The position numbers were made by a program, and so were the translations under genes. 46,076 bases of DNA from Nocardioides sp. (lineage in GTDB: Bacteria > Actinomycetota > Actinomycetes > Propionibacteriales > Nocardioidaceae). Below the pieces are notes generated by a model, which worked only from the letters and a program-made list of their open reading frames with translations, ran no database searches and had not been told where the DNA came from. Numbering within the stretch: the stretch's first letter is position 1; every line of letters starts with the position of its first letter. The DNA lies in the NCBI RefSeq assembly GCF_014360585.1, contig NZ_JACIXG010000041.1, forward strand, positions 1-46,076. The letters are read 5' to 3'. Below are positions 32,888 to 40,540 of this stretch, piece after piece.

Positions 32888-33543
32888 CCGAGACGAGGAC
32901 GATCCGGGTCTACCTGCTCGACGACCACGAGGTCGTGCGTCAGGGGCTGACGACGCTGCTCGACAGCCATGACGACATCGCGGTCGTGGGCCAGGGCGGC
33001 ACCACCGCGCAGGCGCGCGAGGACATCGACCGCCTCCGGCCGGACGTCTGCGTGCTCGACGCCCGCCTCCCCGACGGCTCGGGGATCGAGGTCTGCCGGG
33101 AGGTCCGAGCGGCCTACCCCGAGATGCTCGCACTCATCCTGACCTCCTATGACGACGACGAGGCGCTCTTCTCGGCGATCATGGCCGGAGCGAAGGGCTA
33201 CGTGCTCAAGGACATCCGCGGCAACGACCTCGTCGAGGCGATCCGCACCGTCTCCGGCGGCGGCTCGCTGCTCGACCCGCTGATGACCGCGAAGGTCATG
33301 GAGAAGATGCGCAACCCTGACGGCGAGTCGGCGCAGATGCAGGCGCTCACGCCCCAGGAGAAGCGCCTGCTCGCGCTCATCGGCGAGGGCCTGACCAACC
33401 GCGAGATCGCCGGCCGGATGTTCCTGGCCGAGAAGACGGTCAAGAACTACGTCTCCAGCATCCTGGCCAAGCTCGGTGTGCAGCGGCGCACCCAGGCGGC
33501 GCTGATGGCCAAGGAGCTCCTCCGCCCCCGTCGGGGTAACTGA
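32881..33543 (+). CDS. NarL/FixJ response regulator, DevR-like
   Basis: The 220-residue protein has a receiver domain with the acidic pair D14-D15, phospho-acceptor D60 (VLDARLPDGSG), T88 and K110, and a C-terminal LuxR helix-turn-helix of DevR/DosR type (LTPQEKRLLALIGEGLTNRE then IAGRMFLAEKTVKNYVSSIL). It is most like mycobacterial DevR, a hypoxia regulator; this assignment rests on the pattern of the last 60 residues. GTG 32881 has GGGGGAAG upstream and overlaps cydDC by seven bases, so it is co-transcribed with the oxidase genes and may sense respiratory state. Its probable kinase is convergent with it. Confidence 0.93.
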   Translation: MLTETRTIRVYLLDDHEVVRQGLTTLLDSHDDIAVVGQGGTTAQAREDIDRLRPDVCVLDARLPDGSGIEVCREVRAAYPEMLALILTSYDDDEALFSAIMAGAKGYVLKDIRGNDLVEAIRTVSGGGSLLDPLMTAKVMEKMRNPDGESAQMQALTPQEKRLLALIGEGLTNREIAGRMFLAEKTVKNYVSSILAKLGVQRRTQAALMAKELLRPRRGN

Positions 33544-33544
33544 G

Positions 33545-35176
33545 TCAGACCCCAGCGGTGATCGGCACCTGCCAGACGAGCTCGGTGCCGCTGGGCAGAC
33601 GCGGGCCGATCTCGAGCTGACCGCCGAGCTGGACCGCGCGGCAGCGGGCGTTCTTCAGCCCGCTCTCCTCGGCCTCCTCCGGGACGCCGCCGCCGTCGTC
33701 GCGTACGACCAGCTTGACCTCGCCGTCCTGGAGGCTGAGCTCGATCTGGGCGCTGTGGGCCTGGGCGTGCCGGGCGAGGTTGGAGACCGCCTCGCGCAGC
33801 ACCGGAAGCAGGTGGTTGCGGACCGAGTCGGGAACGGCGGTGTCGACCGGCCCGGTGATCTTGATCTCCGGGGTGAAGTCCATGACGCCCGCGTACTCCC
33901 GGACGACCTCGCGCACCTGCGCACGCAGCGAGGAGGCGTCGTGGTTGCTGAGGTCGAAGATGGAGCCGCGTACGTCCTTGATGGTCTGGTCCAGCGCGTC
34001 GACCTGCTCCGAGAGGCGCTTGGGCAGGTCCTCGACGCGCTGCGGGTTGCGGCCCAGGGTCTCGAGCTGGAGGCCGATCGCGAAGAGACGCTGGATGACC
34101 ACGTCGTGCAGGTCGCGGGCGATCCGGTCGCGGTCGGTGATGACGGCGAGGTCGGCGCGATCCTCGACCGCACGGAGCCGGTCCAGGGCGAGGGCGGCCT
34201 GTCCGGCGAAACCGAAGAAGAGCTCACGCTCGTGCTCGTCGTGCGCGGCGGAGGCCTTGTCGTAGATCGCCAGCAGCGCGCCGCGTCCGGCGAGCGAGGA
34301 GCGGACCGGGGCGACCACGATGTAGAGCCCGTCGGCCTCGAGGTCCAACGGCTCGACGATGCGCCGGTCGATCAGGAGCGGGACCTTCTCGGTCACCGCG
34401 CGGACCCGCTCCTCCTGGCCGGGCACGGCCGCGACCCCGGAGACGAGACCGTGTTCGATGCGGGTGCCGGCACCGACCCCGATCGCTCGCATCAGCGGTA
34501 GCGCGGTCTCGCACATCCGCTCCAGCGCGACCGTGTGCTCCAGCGGAGGGGTGAGAGCCCGGCTGAGCTCGGCGCTCGCCTCGAGCCACCTGCGGCGCTG
34601 CTCGCTGAGCTCGAGCTCGCGTACCTTGTCGATCTGGGCGCCCGCTGCGCGGGCCAGGGCGACGACGAGCTGCTCGTCGTGGCTGGTGAAGTCGGCGCCG
34701 CCGGCCTTCTCGGCCAGGAGCAGGTGTCCGAAGTCGTGGTCCTTGATCCGCAGCGGCACCTCGATGAACTTGCGCTTGCCGGGGTCGCCCGTACGCAGAG
34801 CGTGGCTGCCGCCGTCATCAGAGGTGTGGGGTGCGACCGGCAAAAGAGGATCGGGAGCGGTGGTTCCCCTGGGCCGGGTCGTCGATGCTGGCTCATCGTC
34901 GTCATCGAGGCGGGCTCGGCGGCCCCGGCTCTTCCCCACGACCTGCAGCGTCGGCTCCTGCTGGTGGCCGTAGGTGATCAGGTCCTGCAGGTCGCCGTCG
35001 ACGTCGAGGACACCGAGCGCGCCGTAGCTCGCTCCGGTCAGCTCGCAGGCAGACCGGGTGATCCGCTCCAGCATCGCGCTCAGATCGAGCTCGCTCGACA
35101 TCGCGATGACCGCGTCCAGGAGCGAGCGCGCCGATGGTTCGAGACCGGACAGGTCGTCGGTCGCGTCGGTGGTCAC
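33545..35176 (-). CDS. GAF-domain sensor histidine kinase, DevS-like
   Basis: The 543-residue protein has two GAF-type domains (about 20-180 and 205-335), a HisKA_3 dimerisation domain with the phospho-acceptor in DRIARDLHDVVIQRLFAIGL near residue 356, and a HATPase_c domain (VLREAVSNLARHAQAH, DDGGGV). It is the DevS/DosT design. In the first GAF domain, however, the stretch that carries the proximal heme His in DevS is replaced by low-complexity residues (about 78-140, including DDDDEP and a Pro/Thr-rich run). Heme binding is therefore doubtful. Its 3' end is one base from the response regulator's stop. CAGACT ends seven bases before GTG 35176. Confidence 0.92.
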   Translation of the reverse strand: MTTDATDDLSGLEPSARSLLDAVIAMSSELDLSAMLERITRSACELTGASYGALGVLDVDGDLQDLITYGHQQEPTLQVVGKSRGRRARLDDDDEPASTTRPRGTTAPDPLLPVAPHTSDDGGSHALRTGDPGKRKFIEVPLRIKDHDFGHLLLAEKAGGADFTSHDEQLVVALARAAGAQIDKVRELELSEQRRRWLEASAELSRALTPPLEHTVALERMCETALPLMRAIGVGAGTRIEHGLVSGVAAVPGQEERVRAVTEKVPLLIDRRIVEPLDLEADGLYIVVAPVRSSLAGRGALLAIYDKASAAHDEHERELFFGFAGQAALALDRLRAVEDRADLAVITDRDRIARDLHDVVIQRLFAIGLQLETLGRNPQRVEDLPKRLSEQVDALDQTIKDVRGSIFDLSNHDASSLRAQVREVVREYAGVMDFTPEIKITGPVDTAVPDSVRNHLLPVLREAVSNLARHAQAHSAQIELSLQDGEVKLVVRDDGGGVPEEAEESGLKNARCRAVQLGGQLEIGPRLPSGTELVWQVPITAGV

Positions 35177-35273
35177 TCGTCAGAGTCTGTCCTGCCGGAC
35201 CCGCCCGCGTCCACATATCGGCAACAGTTTCTCCACTGTCTGCCTCAAACCCACGCGAATGCGTGCTTTCGGG

Positions 35274-35699
35274 TCAAACGTCGGCTATCTCGCCGTCGAC
35301 GTAGAGCCACCGTCCGGCACGCACCTCGAACCGGCTGTGCTCGGCGAGCACGCCGTCGCCCGCCGGAGCCCGGTAGGAGGCCCGGAAGGCCACCCAGCCA
35401 TGGGTGTCGTCGTCGAGCCCGGAGCCCTCGATCTCGAGACCCGTCCACGTCAGCCGCGGGTCGGGTGCGGCCACGCCCAGATCGTCCGGGCGGGTCCCCG
35501 GGTGCCAGGTGCGGAAGATGTAGTCCCAGTCCCCGAGGGCGTACGCCGCATAGCGGCTCCGCATCAGCTCCTCCGGAGTCTCGGCCAGGGCACCGCCACG
35601 GTGCAGCCGGTGGCAGCACATCGCATAGCGCTCCCCGCTGCCGCACGGACACTGCTGTTGCAGCGGAGAACTGCCGGGAATACTGCCGAACGGGGACAT
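35274..35699 (-). CDS. YchJ-family SEC-C metal-binding protein
   Basis: The 141-residue protein begins with a SEC-C zinc motif (CPCGSGERYAMCCHRLH) and continues as the YchJ/UPF0225 NTF2-like domain (PEELMRSRYAAYALGDWDYI, TWHPGTRP, WVAFRASYR, EHSRFEVRAGRWLYVDGE). Its function is unknown. The 97 bases before the histidine kinase start and the 103 bases before the AfsR-like gene hold no other gene. Confidence 0.92.
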   Translation of the reverse strand: MSPFGSIPGSSPLQQQCPCGSGERYAMCCHRLHRGGALAETPEELMRSRYAAYALGDWDYIFRTWHPGTRPDDLGVAAPDPRLTWTGLEIEGSGLDDDTHGWVAFRASYRAPAGDGVLAEHSRFEVRAGRWLYVDGEIADV

Positions 35700-35802
35700 G
35701 AGCCCAGTGTGTATCAGAACGCACTTTTTTCTGTCCTAGGGCAAGAAGGTCAGCCACTATTGTTTAGGCGAGGCTCAACTCAGGAGAGGCGGGGATACTT
35801 CG

Positions 35803-38706
35803 GTGACGGATGTGAGCATCTGTCTTCTCGGGCCCCTGCTTGTCAGTCGTGCAGGGGAACTCATCGAGGTCCCGGGACGACGCCCCCGCACGCTGCTCGC
35901 GCTGCTGGCCATGGAAGCCGGCACCCCGGTCTCCGCCGACCTCCTCGCCGACCGGATCTGGGGCGAGGACCTCCCTGACAACCCGCGTGGCAGCCTGCAC
36001 ACCTACATCGGGCGGCTGCGTCGCGTGCTCGGCAAGGAGGTCGTACGCCGCGCCGCCGGCGGCTACATCCTCGACCTGCCGCGCTCGTCCGTGGACGCGC
36101 TCGCCTTCGTCGACCTGCTCGACGGGGCCCAGGGTCCTGAGGCGTACGAGCGGCTGGAGGCAGCCATCGAGCTGTGGCGCGCCGACCCGTTCGACGACTC
36201 CGCGGGGCAGTCGCTCGCCGAGCGCACCCGGCCATGGCTGGTCGACCGCTATCTCGCCGCCCTGGAGCATCGCGCGGAGCTCGACATCGCTGCGGGCCGT
36301 GCGGCGAAGGCGGTCGCCGACGTGCGCCGGGTGGTGGGTGATCATCCGCTGCGCGAGTCCCTGTGGGCGGTTCTCCTGGACGCGCTGGACGCCGCGGGGC
36401 GTACGGCCGAGGCGCTGGAGGCCTTCGAGGAGGTCCGGGCACGGCTGGCCGACGAGCTCGGCACCGACCCCGGCGCGGAGCTGCGCTCGACGTTCACCCG
36501 ACTGCTGTCCGGCGCCTCGCCGACCGCTCCGCAGACCGAGGACCCCGAAGGGCAGGCGATGGTGCCCGCGCAGCGGGTCTCGGAGGAGGACATGGTCCCG
36601 CGGCAGCTTCCGGCCGACATCCCCAGCTTCTCGGGGCGGGAAGCAGAGCTCCGGCTGCTCGACGCGGTCACGATCTCCCACGACGTCGGCTGGCCGAGCG
36701 TGGTCGCCGTGCACGGCATCGGGGCAGTCGGGAAGACCGCCCTCGCCGTGCATTGGGCACGGAGCCGGACCGAGCACTTCCCCGACGGGCAGCTCTTCAT
36801 CGACCTGCGTGGCTATGGACCGGGTGAGCCGCTCTCGCACGCTCAGGCGCTCACGACCCTGCTGATCGGGCTCGGTGTCGATGTCGCCTCGGTGCCGGCC
36901 GAGGTGGATGCGGCCTCGGCCCTGCTGCGTACGACCCTCGCTGGGCGACGCATGCTTCTGGTGCTCGACAACGCGCGCGACTCCACCCATGTGCGTCCCC
37001 TGCTTCCGGGCAGCGACTCGCTGGCTCTGGTGACCAGCCGGAGCCAGCTGCGTGGCCTGGCCACCCGCGAAGGCGCCCGGCGGATCGCGCTGGACACCCT
37101 CGCTCCGGAGGAGTCGGTGGCCTTCCTGAAGCAACGGCTCGTCGACCGGTCCGCGGGCGAGGCGGACATCCGCGCGCTGGCGGACCGGTGCGGGCACCTG
37201 CCGCTGGCTCTCGCGGTCGCGGCCGAGCGCTGCAGCCGCTACCCCGACCTCTCGTTGACCGACCTGCTGGCCGAGCTCGACGGTGAGACCAGCCGCTTGG
37301 CCGCGCTGGAGGCGCCGCTCGATCCCGTCTCGGACCTGCGCGCGGTCTTCTCGTGGTCCTACGACTCCCTCGACGAGGAGTCACGGCGTGCCTTCCGCCT
37401 CCTCGGCCTCCGTCCCGGACACGAGATCGGGATGCCGGCGATGGCGGCGCTCTTCGCCGCCGACATCGCGACCGCGCGGCGCCTGGTCGACAAGCTGGTC
37501 GACGCCAACCTCGTCCGTGAGCACCGCCCTGGCCGCTTCGTGCTCCACGACCTGATCCGCGACTACGCGCTGGAGCTGGGCTCGGCGGAGGAGTCGGGTG
37601 AGGCACTCCGGCGACTATTGAGCTGGTACTCGCACTCCCTTGTCGCTGCCGCCGTTGCTGACCGTCGGCCGCTTGGGATGATGAGGCTTGATCCGGTCGT
37701 AGGTGGAGTGACGCCTTTGACCTTCGCGACCGCGCAGCAGGCGCGTTCCTGGGGTGATCGAGAGTGGCTCAACATGGGGAGCGCCGTTCGGCTCGCTGCG
37801 GGTCTGGGGCTCCACTCTCCCGCGTACCAGTTGGTCAACAAGATCTTGTTCTTCGCGATACGGCACCCACCCAGTGACACCCTTGAACTCCAAGAGATCG
37901 GCGTGGACGCAGCTTTGCGAGCAGGGGAGTTCGTTGACGCCGCATATGTGCGGAATCAGTTAGGGATCACCCGTGCGCGTGCTGGCGACCTGTCTGGTGC
38001 GATCTCAGATTTCCGCGCTGCAGCGGCGGTGTTTCGCGAGGCTGGAGAAGCAATGGGGCTTGGGATGTCCCTGTCGAACTACGGCCAGGCAATGGCGGCA
38101 ATAGGGGCGTTCGAGGAGGCTGTCTTGGTCCTCGAGGAGGCGCATGCCGTCGCGGTCGAAGCCGGCCTCGACGTTCGCGTACGCAACAGCTTGATCGCTC
38201 GTGCTGAGGTCTACGTTCGGATGGGGCGTTATGAAGATGCGCTTGCGCTGTTCGAAGGGGAGATCGGCACAGATCCCGTCGACGCTCAGTCCGCCGCGCC
38301 TGGGGCGACCTTGATCGACGCGCTGATCGGGATGGAACGCTACGACGATGCTGAAAAGCACCTGTGCCGCGAGTTGGCACGTCATACGCAGAATCGCAAT
38401 CGGTGGAGCGAAGCCCGGCTGCTCTTCCGTCGCGCCAAGATCGAACGGAAGACTGATCGGGGCACTCACGCGCGAGAGACTCTCCACGAGGTCCTCGGGA
38501 TCCTTGACGAAGTCGGCGAACTCGACCACACCGAGCTGACTCGGGAGGAGGTCGAGGGGTTACTCACGAGCCTCGGCGCCATCGCACGGGTTCCGGAAAT
38601 AGAACGAGATCCGAGACGGCAGGGCCTCGGATCTCGAAATCAGCCCGCGATGACGAACTATGCGCCGCCTTCCCAGGCATCTCCGGGGCCGTCAGCAACG
38701 ATGTGA
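35803..38706 (+). CDS. AfsR/SARP-type regulator with NB-ARC and TPR domains
   Basis: The 967-residue protein has an N-terminal OmpR-like DNA-binding domain (RPRTLLALLAMEAGTPVSAD, DNPRGSLHTYIGRLRRVLG), a BTAD domain to about residue 245, an NB-ARC ATPase with Walker A HGIGAVGKTA near 305 and RMLLVLDNARD near 385, and a C-terminal helical region with TPR-like repeats (about 640-930). It is an AfsR-like transcription activator. From about 37.6 kb the codon bias weakens and two TTA codons appear (720 and 920). Its last 49 bases are antisense to the small peptide gene, and a hairpin lies within its 3' end. The start is GTG 35803; GTG 35812 is an alternative. Confidence 0.9.
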   Translation: MTDVSICLLGPLLVSRAGELIEVPGRRPRTLLALLAMEAGTPVSADLLADRIWGEDLPDNPRGSLHTYIGRLRRVLGKEVVRRAAGGYILDLPRSSVDALAFVDLLDGAQGPEAYERLEAAIELWRADPFDDSAGQSLAERTRPWLVDRYLAALEHRAELDIAAGRAAKAVADVRRVVGDHPLRESLWAVLLDALDAAGRTAEALEAFEEVRARLADELGTDPGAELRSTFTRLLSGASPTAPQTEDPEGQAMVPAQRVSEEDMVPRQLPADIPSFSGREAELRLLDAVTISHDVGWPSVVAVHGIGAVGKTALAVHWARSRTEHFPDGQLFIDLRGYGPGEPLSHAQALTTLLIGLGVDVASVPAEVDAASALLRTTLAGRRMLLVLDNARDSTHVRPLLPGSDSLALVTSRSQLRGLATREGARRIALDTLAPEESVAFLKQRLVDRSAGEADIRALADRCGHLPLALAVAAERCSRYPDLSLTDLLAELDGETSRLAALEAPLDPVSDLRAVFSWSYDSLDEESRRAFRLLGLRPGHEIGMPAMAALFAADIATARRLVDKLVDANLVREHRPGRFVLHDLIRDYALELGSAEESGEALRRLLSWYSHSLVAAAVADRRPLGMMRLDPVVGGVTPLTFATAQQARSWGDREWLNMGSAVRLAAGLGLHSPAYQLVNKILFFAIRHPPSDTLELQEIGVDAALRAGEFVDAAYVRNQLGITRARAGDLSGAISDFRAAAAVFREAGEAMGLGMSLSNYGQAMAAIGAFEEAVLVLEEAHAVAVEAGLDVRVRNSLIARAEVYVRMGRYEDALALFEGEIGTDPVDAQSAAPGATLIDALIGMERYDDAEKHLCRELARHTQNRNRWSEARLLFRRAKIERKTDRGTHARETLHEVLGILDEVGELDHTELTREEVEGLLTSLGAIARVPEIERDPRRQGLGSRNQPAMTNYAPPSQASPGPSATM
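38605..38636 (-). terminator. terminator of the small peptide gene, inside the AfsR-like ORF
   Basis: CGAGATCCGAG (38605-38615) and 38626-38636 are perfect complements around ten bases. On the minus strand the hairpin starts 22 bases after the peptide stop and is followed by TTCTATTTCC, a U-rich tail, so it should end the peptide transcript. On the plus strand it lies in coding sequence. Confidence 0.7.
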
Positions 38707-38843
38707 GCAGGCGCCACAGCTCCGCCCTCCCAACCGTCTTCGCCGGCGTTTCCCTGCCACGAGTGTGCACCGCCTGACGTGGCGAGTCCAATCACAGCGG
38801 TCGCAGCGGCGACGGTACCTAGACGCAGAATGTTGCGCTTCAT
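38658..38843 (-). CDS. 61-residue exported peptide with duplicated WEGGA motif
   Basis: I do not recognise a family. ATG 38843 has a strong RBS, GGAAGGA, eight bases upstream. The product has a signal peptide (MKRNILRLG, then TVAAATAVIGLATSGG) with likely cleavage after AHS. The mature 33 residues contain two copies of one motif, EDGWEGGA and GDAWEGGA, the second being the very C-terminus. A hairpin terminator follows. The gene overlaps the end of the AfsR-like regulator tail to tail by 49 bases. The upstream frame runs to 39020 but lacks a credible start. A secreted signal or precursor peptide is inference. Confidence 0.75.
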   Translation of the reverse strand: MKRNILRLGTVAAATAVIGLATSGGAHSWQGNAGEDGWEGGAVAPAHIVADGPGDAWEGGA

Positions 38844-38994
38844 CACAATCGTCCTTCCGAGTTGGTGGAGTTGCCCGACGAGGCTATCGAGGTCACCGCT
38901 GTTGGTCCGCGAAATCGGCAAACTTCGCGCGGGACGCATGGAGGGCTGACCGACACCGGGATGATGCCACCAGCACCAAGGTTGGGCGGCGGCG

Positions 38995-39000
38995 TAGCGT
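38995..39000 (+). promoter_or_regulatory. -10 box of the leaderless MoxR-like gene
   Basis: TAGCGT (TANNNT) ends seven bases before GTG 39008 and no RBS is present. The 164-bp gap 38844-39007 therefore carries this promoter and that of the divergent peptide gene. Confidence 0.4.
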
Positions 39001-39007
39001 TGCGTTC

Positions 39008-40411
39008 GTGACTGCCGCACCCACGATCAGCACCCTCGGCCAGCTTCGCGAGAGCGGCCACGTGTTCAAGTCGCTCCGCCAGGAGATCCGCGACAACCTG
39101 CTGGCGAAGCTGGCCGCCGGAGAGGACCCCTGGCCCGGTCTGCACGGGCTCGAGGACACCGTCATCCCGCAGCTCGAGCGTGCCCTGATCGCCGGGCACG
39201 ACGTCGTCCTGCTGGGCGAGCGTGGCCAGGGAAAGACCAGGCTGCTGCGTACGTTGGTGGGGTTGCTCGACGAGTGGACCCCGATCATCGAGGGATCGGA
39301 GCTCGGCGAGCACCCCTATGAGCCCGTCAGCGTCGGATCCCAGCGGCTGGCGGCGACGGCCGGCGACGCGCTGCCGGTCGCGTGGAAGCACCGCTCCGAG
39401 CGTTACTCGGAGAAGCTGGCCACGCCCGACACGTCCGTGGCCGACCTGATCGGCGACGTCGACCCGATGAAGGTCGCCGAGGGTCGCTCGCTGGGTGACC
39501 CGGAGACGATCCATTTCGGCCTGATCCCGCGCTCCCACCGCGGCATCGTCGCGATCAACGAGTTGCCCGACCTGGCCGAGCGGATCCAGGTGGCGATGCT
39601 CAACGTGATGGAGGAGCGCGACATCCAGATCCGCGGCTATGTGCTGCGGCTCCCGCTCGACCTGCTCGTCGTCGCCTCCGCGAACCCGGAGGACTACACC
39701 AACCGCGGCCGGATCATCACCCCGCTCAAGGACCGTTTCGGCGCCGAGATCCGCACCCACTATCCGCGCGAACTGGAGGCGGAGATGGCGGTGATCCGGC
39801 AGGAGGCCACCTTGGTCGCCGACGTGCCGGACCATCTCCTCGAGATCCTGGCCGTCTTCACCCGTCATCTACGCGGCTCCTCCGCGGTCGACCAGCGCTC
39901 CGGGGTCTCCGCGCGCTTCTCGATCGCGGGGGCCGAGACCGTCGCCGCCGCCGCGCTCCACCGGGCCACCGTCCAGGGTGAGGCCGACGCGGTCGCCCGC
40001 CTCGTCGACCTGGAGACCGCCGTCGAGGTGCTCTCCGGGAAGATCGAGTTCGAGTCCGGCGAGGAGGGCCGCGAGGCGGAGATCCTCACCCACCTGCTGC
40101 GTACGGCCATCGCCGAGACCGTCCGAAAGCGCTTCCGCGGCATCGACTTCGCGCTGCTCATCGACGCCATCGAGGACGGCCGCATGGTCACCACCGGCAC
40201 CAAGGTCACCGCCCGCGCCTTCCTGGAGAGCCTCCCGGTCCTGGGCGAGTCCGACCTCTACGACCAGATCGGCGACCGCGTCTACGAGTCCACCGGCGGT
40301 CCCAAGAACGACGGCCAGCTAGCCAGCGCAGTGGAGTTGGCCCTCGAGGGCCTGTTCCTGGCCAGAAAGATCGGCAAAGACACCGAAGGCGGGGAGACGA
40401 TCTATGGCTGA
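39008..40411 (+). CDS. MoxR-like AAA+ ATPase (Mg-chelatase ChlI type)
   Basis: The 467-residue protein is an AAA+ ATPase of the MoxR/ChlI group: Walker A GERGQGKTRLL near residue 77, Walker B GIVAINELPDL near 181, followed by NVMEERDIQIRGYVLRLPLD and the sensor 1 region ASANPEDYTNRGRIITPLKD. Such ATPases work with a VWA partner as chaperones or in cofactor insertion, and the VWA gene follows 129 bp downstream. The exact client is unknown. GTG 39008 is seven bases after TAGCGT. Confidence 0.88.
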   Translation: MTAAPTISTLGQLRESGHVFKSLRQEIRDNLLAKLAAGEDPWPGLHGLEDTVIPQLERALIAGHDVVLLGERGQGKTRLLRTLVGLLDEWTPIIEGSELGEHPYEPVSVGSQRLAATAGDALPVAWKHRSERYSEKLATPDTSVADLIGDVDPMKVAEGRSLGDPETIHFGLIPRSHRGIVAINELPDLAERIQVAMLNVMEERDIQIRGYVLRLPLDLLVVASANPEDYTNRGRIITPLKDRFGAEIRTHYPRELEAEMAVIRQEATLVADVPDHLLEILAVFTRHLRGSSAVDQRSGVSARFSIAGAETVAAAALHRATVQGEADAVARLVDLETAVEVLSGKIEFESGEEGREAEILTHLLRTAIAETVRKRFRGIDFALLIDAIEDGRMVTTGTKVTARAFLESLPVLGESDLYDQIGDRVYESTGGPKNDGQLASAVELALEGLFLARKIGKDTEGGETIYG

Positions 40412-40419
40412 GTCTTCTC

Positions 40420-40531
40420 GCTGGTCGAGCCGCGCGAGCGCCAGCGAGCGCGTGTCGAGACCAACACAGCAGGCGACCGTGTTGGTTTCGACACGGATTC
40501 GCTCGTACCTCACGACTCCGGCTCAACCAGC
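40420..40531. repeat. nested inverted repeat, family C, between MoxR and VWA genes
   Basis: The outer arms GCTGGTCGAGCCG (40420-40432) and 40519-40531 pair at 12 of 13 positions; the inner arms CGTGTCGAGACCAACAC (40451-40467) and 40479-40495 pair at 16 of 17. It fills the whole gap between two genes that probably act together. The same motifs occur at 20906-20983. Confidence 0.8.
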
Positions 40532-40540
40532 GGGGCACTG

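Noticed and set aside
38844..39020. N-terminal extension of the small peptide gene
   Set aside because: The extension would put 59 non-hydrophobic residues before the signal peptide, while ATG 38843 has a near-ideal RBS.
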